The translations under genes and the position numbers were made by a program. A DNA stretch of 64,000 nt from Magnolia sinica (Eukaryota; Streptophyta; Magnoliopsida; Magnoliales; Magnoliaceae). How positions within the stretch are numbered: the first letter of the stretch is position 1; every line of letters begins with the position of its first letter. Of this stretch, positions 56,048 through 64,000 are shown piece by piece. The DNA lies in contig NC_080590.1 of the NCBI RefSeq assembly GCF_029962835.1, forward strand, positions 57,100,001 to 57,164,000. Reading direction: 5' to 3'. Below the pieces are notes generated by a model that did no database searches, had not been told where the DNA came from, and saw nothing but the letters and a program-made list of their open reading frames with translations.

Positions 56048-57330
56048 CTGCAAAAACCTAAAATATATATGCCACTAAGGATGCTCAATAACTGAACGAT
56101 GATGGAGAAGGAAAGGCTAAGAACAATTTAATTACAATTGAAAAATGAACAAACAAAACACCTCAACAAAAAATGTAATTTACTCTTCTAAAACTTCACC
56201 TAAAAGTTAAAACACTACGTAACTGATGGAATTTACTCTTCTCAAAGTGGTTAATCTCCATTTAAAAATATAAGTACTTAATTGAAAATTTGAGGAAAAG
56301 GACAGGTTCAAATAGCTATCTAGCACCTTTTTTTCTAAAAATTAAAATAAAATCAGATATATAATAAAAAAAAAAGGGAATATGCAAGTTCTAGTGTTCC
56401 TATTGCTAGAGCATGATGCAATTTGAGATGAGATGTGTAGTTATATAATGATTTCATTTCCTCAAATATGAAAGTGAATCATCATAATAACGGACAACCA
56501 AAGGATGTTTCCATCATCTTCATCCTTTTGAATTTTATAGTGCATTGACTAAGAAAAAGAATGCCATCATTCATCCAAATGCACATCAAAGACGCTTACA
56601 TATACACATCGTATACATAGGCAATTAGACATCACATATTTTAGCTAATTCATGCATTTTTAGCTACAAAAAGTCAAGGGAAAGCTTTTCCACAAATTTC
56701 TATTCTTTTCCACAATTTGTTATGATAAATCATTGCTTACTTCTAAAAACTATAGTATTGGCTATAAGAAGAAACATGGTTTTGTTGCAATATACTATTC
56801 ATTGCAGATATTGTAATTGGTGGTTTCTCCTACTTCACGATGGGAATAATAGAGATTTAAGCTAAAAGTTCTAAAAACTTCAGGTAGGAAACGCTTGATT
56901 TTTAAGCTAAAAGTTCTAAAAAGTGTGACCCAGCTTGAGCAGCTTTTGGACAATTTTGTCCTCACAATTAGCTTCCCAGGGCAGAAAACTTTCAATATTC
57001 AATGGGTTTTGAAAGAAAATTCAAATGAAGTCAAGGGTATATTGGAAACTAAAAAATGTGGTTGTTGTTGGTTAAACAGTTCCGATTTTCCCTGGAAAAG
57101 GCTACAACAGGTTTGGATTTTCCCACAAGAAGCATTTCCCACAAAGGTTTTGATATGGTCGCTCCTTTAACACAATTTGGTATGGTGGCTGGTTTACACC
57201 CCCAAATTGCATCCTTCGATTTATTTATGTCATTCATGTTCTCAATACAACCACATAGAAGCTATCTACATGACTGTATCAATATCCTCTACATATCTAC
57301 ATGTATTTGCATGTATTTGCATTTGTATAC
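56048..57330. other. AT-rich intron-like spacer
   Basis: Between the two isolated exons. It has no recognised coding sequence; a 91-codon plus-strand ORF at 56895 and its shadows look incidental. Confidence 0.4.
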
Positions 57331-57459
57331 CTCAATGTCAAACTTCAGGTTCATTTTAAGGTTTGGTAGTGCATAGATCTCAGCAAGCAAACCAAGGATG
57401 CCCATAGTCCGGGGATTAGAAGGCTGATAAGCAAGATTACTTTGGCATGGCTCCAGAAT
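57331..57459 (-). pseudogene. NOT1: NOT1 (CCR4-NOT scaffold) exon fragment
   Basis: A 129-nt block on the minus strand follows the acceptor TTTTCTGCAG and ends GAG|GTATAC. It encodes ILEPCQSNLAYQPSNPRTMG, then ILGLLAEIYALPNLKMNLKF, then DIE. This is the conserved region of CNOT1/NOT1, the scaffold of the CCR4-NOT deadenylase complex, just after the MIF4G-type domain start. The frame is open. The typical Trp in PNPWTMG is Arg here, the one visible change at a conserved position. I did not find the flanking exons (upstream VIPFTSK block, downstream VLFKNLGVDM block), so it looks like one captured exon. Confidence 0.87.
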
Positions 57460-60400
57460 CTGCAGAAAATATTGGCATATTAAAAACCCAGACCTGTGAT
57501 AGAAAACCACATTGCCAATCTTGTACTCACTAACGGATTGAACAACTTTCCAATCATGAGATCCAAATTATACCCACTAAGAAAACATATCAAATGGATA
57601 CAACAAATAAGCAAACACAACACAAACATAAACAAAGCACAATGATAGAAAACCCCTTTCTACAATAATGACATACTACAGCCTATTAATGACCACTCCA
57701 CAAATCTTTCCCTTTCTAACAAAGAAAACCAACAGATACATAAGTAGCAAGAGTGGGGTTTAAAATCCCACTACCAAATGAAATAAAATATCAGAAAATA
57801 TGGTGGAACCTACTTGATAATAGCAAGAGTTCATTGGATGAACCTACTTTCCAACAAGATTACTTTCCAACACCAGATGGTTGGTGTAGTTCCTAGACTT
57901 GAGAGATTTGTACTTAAGGGGCCAATAAAGTAAAATTCAGTAGATGGAAAGTAATGCTTCATACACAAACTAGTAATGTTGTTGTGCTATCATGTACCAG
58001 TGAAATCGTAAAAAAATAAATAAATGAATAAAAATAAAAATAAAAAAATGAAGTAAACATTTACTAAATAAAAAAATTCCAATTTATCAGTAAGGTCCAA
58101 TTTATTAGTCAGATACATCCAGCTAGACCAAATACTACTTCTTTTTTTTCTAGATTGAAATAGGGTAGATAGTTGATGATATTTTCATATATAACCAATG
58201 TGACATATGGAGAGATAGGACTTATAATTATGCCATGTGCCTCGCTCAGACATCTCCTAACAAATTTTCTTTCTAATACAACAAAAAAGCTCATCACTTA
58301 TCCATCCTCTGTTCATGAAACAAAATGAAGGTTCTTCTTGAAACAATGCTGGGTTTCAAAATCAATTTGAAAGCACTATATATAAGCATGTTTTGCATAA
58401 ATGATAAAAGCCATATATATAAGATCTTGATGTCACCAAAGAATATATCAAAATCAATTTGAAGGCACTGTGGATAAGTGCATTTTGCAAATAAGTATGA
58501 TAAAAGGGTGTGAAATACCTACAGAGACTATCCACACATCACACGAACATATCATGATAGTTTTACATTCAAATAAACCATTCCATTCATCCATCAATTA
58601 GATGGATCTAGCAACTATAGCTAGTAATGAAGGCTTGCACATTCAGTTCCGAGTAATCATATACAACAAATATATAGGAGACCATAGGTACCGGCTAAGA
58701 CCATAGTCTTCCCAGTAAACACCATTAAGCTTCTTTTGAGAACTATTTATCTGAAACTCCAGAAAAGAACTTCCCAAAAGAATTTTAGAAAACTCCACCA
58801 AGAACTATTTATCTGGATCTATGAAAGAACCAAAAAAGAGAGATCATGACTATCTAGTTCCCTAGAAAGCATGAAACAACTCACAATGCCATTCCCTTAA
58901 AACCATGAAAGAACCAAAACTAATCAACAACAAAAAAATGATTGAAGAACCACTCTAGCACAGGCAACCCCCCTTCTTTGAAGAAACTAATGACAGATTC
59001 AGTTTCAAAGATGGTAGCTCATGCTTAAGGAATGAATATCATATTCCTTATGCAGCAATATCTACAAAAATCTTATTAGAGTTGCTTGTTGTCACAAACC
59101 CTTGGCTAGGCAAAGTGTGTTATATAAAACCATCCTTGTAATAACCTTCTTCTTAGTTTTTGTACCCTTTTTGCTACTGGTATGAGTACCAGCTAATGTT
59201 AGCTGCCCATACCAACAACTGTCAACTAATATTATTTTTAATCAAAGGATTCAAAGATCCATGAAAAGGATTAAAAACATTAAGAAAAAGATGTTTTCAA
59301 CAACTTTTATCAAGCCAGAGTGCCTCAATAGGGCCTTTCCTTTGCCTTTCAATATAGTGGAGATGGTTGAAATGAAAAAGAAAGAAAATAAATAAATAAA
59401 ATCAAACTCCAAACAATGAGATCTGAAAGGAAAACAGATCTAGGTGAACAACACTTGTCAAGATCCAGGCCGTTCCTCAAGAAGGGTGCATTGTAAAATA
59501 AAATACAGCAGCATACACTACAGATTCCAAAAGGAATATGTCAATGAAAAGCCATTCGATCAACATATTGTAATGGAAGAAAACTCTAGCATACCCAACT
59601 CATCAAAAAATTAAAAAGAAAAAGAAAAATAATGAAAAATAATGAAAAATAATGATGAACATGTTAATCAAGTGTTTAAGAGTGGAGGTCAGTGAACCAA
59701 CTCCTTTTCTACTCATTTGATTTTGCAATTTGGTGGACCCTAAAACTCTTTTGCATTAACTTGTCCTAGCAAAAAACCATAGCTGTTATTCAAAATTGGC
59801 TTTTATAATGATAGAGGCCGGATGCTTTAGAAGGAATATCACCAAAGGGTGCTTTGAATAATCCAGTGGGCTATGTTGTCTGATGGAATTTGTAGTCATA
59901 AGACGTGAAGACTTTGAAAAAGGCTGCCAGAAGTGATAGATGATAGATGGAGTAGGATCTAAAGGAAACTGAAAGTTTTCATAAAGAATCTGGTTCCCAT
60001 GCATCATCTACCTCTCATATACCAATCTCCCATATAAGAATATACTCAGTTAATTAATACGCATGCACCAACATTGATCATGGACTAGTTGCAAATGAAA
60101 GGTTAGCAAATATGAGAAGCATATGAGAAATAACTACATGTTGAACACATTGAATATGCAAATTTTAACATGATAAATTTATCATGGTCGATAACTTCAA
60201 ATCACCCATACAATCAAAAGCTTATCTTAAGACCATAGCAGCTAGTAAATTCCTTCAATCTCATGCTGTCAATAAATTTTAGTTTTTTTAAATCGCTGTT
60301 TAGCTAAAATTACATGCTCCATTCCATTGTGATTCATTCATCATTTTGATTAAAAAAATTGAGACCCATATCTTGAACTGCAATTGTACATAACAATTAG

Positions 60401-60747
60401 AAGTTGAAAGAGGCCCAAATATAACAATGATGATACTTTGAATTGAGTGGGTCCCCAAATAAATGGACCAGTCTCCACAAATGGCACAAATTGGATTATC
60501 CTACAAATCCAACTAGCAAGCTTTTCCCATGCTGTAATCCATTTAGAAGTTATCAGATAGGATAGATAAGACAACCCAATTGGTGATATCATCTACAGAG
60601 GCCCGACCACAGTAGAACCCATCCCACAAACAGTTCAGGTGCTAATGGTGTCCAATGCGAGTGTAGTGCAGCAGTCATGGAAATTCATGCCATGCAATCC
60701 AACCAGATTTTGTCTAATTTAAAATACCATAGTTCAAGTGAACTCAC
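57460..60747. other. AT-rich non-coding interval
   Basis: About 3.3 kb of AT-rich DNA with no recognisable exons. In particular the RING-domain exons expected after the E3 ligase exons, on the minus strand, were not seen. Small ORFs at 58109, 59786 and 60350 (minus) have no recognised domain. Confidence 0.45.
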
Positions 60748-61057
60748 AATCATTAATGCCGGCAAGGGCCATCAAGCGAACAGCAACTTCTCGCTCCTCT
60801 ACATCTTGAAGGGCCCTCACATATGCCTCATCACTATCAAATGCTGACAGGTCGATCTCCACACCCAATTCATCCTCACTTGGGGCCCACCCATGCACAT
60901 CGAATGCATCTTCACCATCATCAATGCTCCCAGCATCATTCCCATCATCATTCGGATCATCACCAACTTCATCTTCATAAACATAACTACCACTATCAAA
61001 ACTTCCATAATCGCTTCCATCACCGCCATTCATTCTAAGTATCATATCCGCCCTTTC
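60748..61057 (-). pseudogene. BBR: BIG BROTHER-related E3 ligase, exon 2
   Basis: On the minus strand, after the acceptor GGGCCAG (61058-61064), the exon starts ERADMILRMNGG and continues with YGSFDSGSYVYEDE, a long acidic linker rich in Asp/Glu, AFDVHGWAPSEDELGVEIDL, and the conserved SDEAYVRALQDVEEREVAVR followed by LMALAGIND. It ends at a GT donor (GTGAGT, 60746-60747). At 310 nt it ends in phase 1. It belongs to BIG BROTHER-related (BBR) RING-H2 E3 ubiquitin ligases. The ORF merely reads through the exon and intron; the splice pair is supported by the loss of similarity between 61057 and 61160. Confidence 0.85.
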
Positions 61058-61159
61058 CTGGCCCATAAGCAACAAAACCCAATCAACAAAAAAGACAGAG
61101 AATGAAAGAAGGAGCTGATTCAAGAAAACCCAAACCCTAAACAGAATAACGGACCGAAC

Positions 61160-61342
61160 CTGTTTTTGAAGTGTACGGGCGAGGGCCAGATCGACATCGA
61201 CTTGGCTTAGGCTGGTGAAGGGCACGCGGGAAGGCTGTTGAGATGAGGGGTTGGATTTGGGTTCCAGTTCGGACTCGGAGTTAGGGTTAGGGTTTTCTTC
61301 GTTGGGTTTGTCGCTATGGTTAGATTCTTTGGCGTTCTCCAT
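61160..61342 (-). CDS. BBR: BIG BROTHER-related E3 ligase, exon 1 (start codon)
   Basis: ATG at 61342. The 61 codons encode a Ser/Glu/Pro-rich start (MENAKESNHSDKPNEENPNP) and the conserved RVPFTSLSQVDVDLALARTL block, then QKQ at the GT donor (GTTCGG, 61158-61159). This N-terminal motif plus the exon 2 sequence is diagnostic of BBR-type RING E3 ligases, regulators of organ size. Exons 3 onward, including the RING finger, were not found in the window, so the gene is either truncated (a captured 5' fragment) or continues beyond the CACTA-type element. No break occurs in the two exons seen. Confidence 0.8.
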
Positions 61343-61429
61343 GTAGATAAGAAAAGAGAGAAGAGAACCCTAAAGCTTGGATTAGAGAAAGAGATCGAAG
61401 GAGATGTGGGTTAGGGAACGGAGAGAGAG

Positions 61430-61478
<49 letters not shown>

Positions 61479-61560
61479 TTTGGGATTTGGGGTTTTTTTG
61501 GGTGCGGCTCTGTTTTTGAGTGCGCGCCCAAATTTAGGCCGGGGTCTGGTATGGCTCTGT
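61343..61560 (-). promoter_or_regulatory. 5' leader/promoter region of BBR-like gene with (GA)n tract
   Basis: Upstream of the ATG (higher coordinates on the minus strand) is a (GA)n/(CT)n run of about 58 bp (61418-61476). Such CT-rich tracts are common in plant 5' untranslated regions and core promoters. No clear TATA box could be fixed. Confidence 0.5.
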
Positions 61561-61663
61561 GGGCCCCACCATGATGCGTGTCAAACATCTACCCCATCAG
61601 TCAGATGCACCATCACATGGTGGGCCCAGAGATTAAAAATCAAATCAATCTATTACTTGTGTG

Positions 61664-62395
61664 AGCCACACCACATACAAAAGTTGAGAGGGGTTACCCT
61701 CCATTAAAACATTCATAATTATTTTTTGGGCCTACCAAGATGTGGTCCACAAATCCAGCCCATCCATTATGTGTGTGCCACTTGGATGAGGGGTCAAACC
61801 AAGTTTCAAACGCATCTAAATTTCAGGTGGAGCCCACCAAGTGCTTTTATATGTTTTAGGCATGTCTTCACATGATTTTAGATGGTATGGCCCACCAGAG
61901 TTCTGTATACTACTAATTTTTGGGATATCCCATAATTTAAAGGGGACCCATCAAATTCACAGTGTTGATGTTTGACACATGTCATGGTGGGGCCCACACA
62001 GATTGACCTCATGGGGACGGCATGGATTAAACACAAATGTTAAGCTGTGTGGGCCCCACCATGACATGTGTCAAACATCAACACCGTGCATTTGATGGGC
62101 CCCCTTTAAATTATGGGATATCCCAAAAATCAGTCGTATACGGAACTTAGGTGAGCCATACCATCTAAAATCATGTGAAGAAATGCCTAAAACATATAAA
62201 AGCACTTGGTGGGGCCCACCTGAAATATTTATGCATTTGAAACTTGGTCTGACTCCTCATCCAAGTGGGACACACATAATGGATGGGCTAGATTTGTGAA
62301 CCACATCTCGGTGGGCCTAACAAATGATTATGAAAATTTTAATGAAGGGTAACCCCTCTCAACTTTTGTATGTGGTGTGGCCCAAAAAAGTCACA
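61664..62395. repeat. Large inverted repeat (foldback) of the GTGGGCCC family
   Basis: Arm 1 (about 61664-61998) and arm 2 (about 62045-62395) are near-perfect reverse complements. Arm 1 has CACACCACATACAAAAGTTG and ends CATGGTGGGGCCCACACAGA; arm 2 has GTGTGGGCCCCACCATGACA and ends CAACTTTTGTATGTGGTGTG. The spacer is about 46 bp. Only scattered mismatches and small gaps are seen over about 340 bp per arm. It lies about 320 bp upstream of the BBR-like ATG. Foldback MITEs produce such structures. Confidence 0.88.
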
Positions 62396-64000
62396 GATTG
62401 ACTTGATTTTTAAGCCCTAAGCCCACCATGGAATGGTGCATCTGACTAAAATGATGACAAATAAAAATCATAGTAGGCCATAGGAAGATTTCAATGGTGG
62501 AAATCATTATTCCCACTATTTCCTGTTGTATGGTCCACTTAAGCTCTGGATATGCTTTAATTTTGGGCTTAACTACTAAAATGATCTAGAAAAATGGATT
62601 GATAGTGTGGATAAAACACTTACATCACTGTGGGCTAAAAATGAAGCATATCTAAAGCTTAAATGGACCACACTACCGGAAAGAGTGTGAATTGAACATC
62701 TACCAATGAAAATTTCATGGGGGCCACAAAAGTTTTAGATCAATCTGATATTTGTGTTTTCATTTCATCCATGTCTTTGTGATATTACAAACAGGTTGGA
62801 TGACAAATAAGCATCACTGTGGGCCATAGAAAGGTTTCATCGGTGGAAACATTATTCCCACGGTTTCCTATGGAAAAAATGAGTTATATCTCAATCTTAA
62901 GTGGACCACCTTACAGGAAACAGTGTTTAATGAACATTGACCATTAAAAACATTTTCGGGGCCATAAACATTTTGGATCAAGCTGATATTTATTTTTTCC
63001 CTTCATCTGGGTATTTATGACCTAATCAACAGATTAGATGTCAAATAAACAGTACATTAGGCCTTACGAGGATTTTAATAGTGGATATCCAATCATTATA
63101 TTTTTTCCTGTGGTGTGCTCCACCTAAGATTTATATCCCTATAATTTATTTTTTTGTAAATTACTAAAATGATCTGTAAAAATGGATGAACAGAATGGAT
63201 GAAACACATACATCATGATGGGCCCCATGGAGCACCAACCACCAACCATGAGGCTGGTGTCAAGGGGAGTAGCCAATCCGTTTCCTAGTTTTTAAGTCCT
63301 GTGGAGCCTGTGATGTATGTTATTGAATGGTGTTGATGTTCTACACAAATCATGGTAGGGCCCACACAGATTAACCTCATGGGAAGTTCCCATATGAAAT
63401 AATATAAACTAAACGTCTACCATTGAAAAATTTTGGGAGGCCACTGAAGTTTTGGATCAAGTTGATATTTTAGTTTTCCCTTCATCCATGTATTTGTAAC
63501 AATTCATCATGGTTGGGCCCACACAGCATCAACCACAAGCCATTGGATGGTGTAGGGGAGGAGCCAATTCGTTCCCCTTATTTGTGGTGTGGTCCATTAA
63601 TCTTTGGATATGATTCATTTTTTGGATAATTCTATAAAATGATCTCGAAAAATGGATGAACGGTGTGGGTTGATCCCAAATTTTCGGTAAATCCATAACT
63701 CAAGTGGACCATGCCCCACAAAACAGTGTGGAATAATGATTTCCACCGTTGATACCTTCCTTGGGCCCATAGTAATGTTTATTTATCATCCAACATATTC
63801 ATAATATCAAAAAAAATATGATGAAGGGAAAGCACAAACATTAGCCTGAATGTGGGCCACACCACATAATATAATGGAGGGGTTTCCTTAGAACATTCAT
63901 AATCATATATTGGGCCTGCCTAAATGTGATTCACATATCTAACCCACTCATTATGTGTGTCCCACTTGGATGAGGGGTCAGACCAATTTTCAACTACATC
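62396..64000. repeat. Clustered dispersed repeats (GTGGGCCC / CATCATGGTG family)
   Basis: A patchwork of related segments with recurring phrases: AAATGATCTGGAAAAATGGAT, GTGGATAAAACACATACATC, GTGGTCCACTTAAGCTTTGG and CCACCGTTGATACCTTCC (for example 62480-62620, 62720-62900, 63000-63240, 63370-63700, 63740-64000). Parts of the arm sequence recur at 63850-64000. No gene. Confidence 0.7.

Noticed and set aside
60823-61105. His-rich plus-strand ORFs
   Set aside because: Antisense shadows of the acidic BBR exon 2 (Asp/Glu codons read as His/Ile on the other strand).
46094-61342. BBR as an intact gene with a giant intron holding the CACTA-type element
   Set aside because: Not excluded, but no RING exons were seen to the left, and intervening isolated CPN60 and NOT1 exons are not expected in a simple BBR intron. 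Left as an alternative in the findings.

Overview
The window is repeat-rich nuclear DNA from a flowering plant. It shows nested Ty3/gypsy and other LTR elements, CACTA-type termini, Tourist-like MITEs, and single exons of conserved plant genes with GT-AG boundaries. The abundant 'GTGGGCCCACCATGATG'-type repeats and LTRs of about 4 kb suggest an early-diverging angiosperm or magnoliid; that placement is only an impression. I saw no rRNA or tRNA genes, no CRISPR array and no intact cellular gene.

Layout. 1-2440: first exon of a DCP5/LSM14-like gene, a second exon-like block and a copia LTR remnant. 2447-6778: an array built on the hexamer CCTAAA. 6781-7679: subterminal region and inward-facing terminus of a CACTA-type element (A). 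7680-8292: part of a MITE split by that terminus, then short AT-rich repeats. 8293-33379: a Tat-lineage Ty3/gypsy element with target duplication GATTG. A chromovirus-like (Del/Tekay-type) element on the minus strand (8900-21462, target duplication GGAGA) is nested in its 5' LTR, and a solo-LTR-like insertion (24093-26379) interrupts its protease/RT region. 33385-46093: MITEs, a 3.4 kb LTR, a degenerate second Tat-like fragment and AT-rich DNA. 46094-54945: a second CACTA-type terminus (B), inverted relative to A, with the same subterminal palindromes and the same array (here TTTAGG on the plus strand). 54946-61342: duplicated unknown sequence, a tetranucleotide microsatellite, isolated exons of chaperonin-60 beta and NOT1, and exons 1-2 of a BIG BROTHER-related RING E3 gene, all read on the minus strand toward the array. 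61480-64000: a large foldback repeat and dispersed GTGGGCCC-family repeats.

How it fits together. Coding potential here is almost entirely transposon-derived and broken, with amber and other stops typical of old methylated elements. The most unusual organisation is the inverted pair of CACTA-type ends. Each is followed inward by palindromic subterminal repeats, a unique segment, a long telomere-like higher-order array, and then host-gene exons pointing at the array. I read this as a non-autonomous, gene-fragment-carrying CACTA family whose interior has become a telomere-like satellite. The far termini were not found, so this remains an inference.
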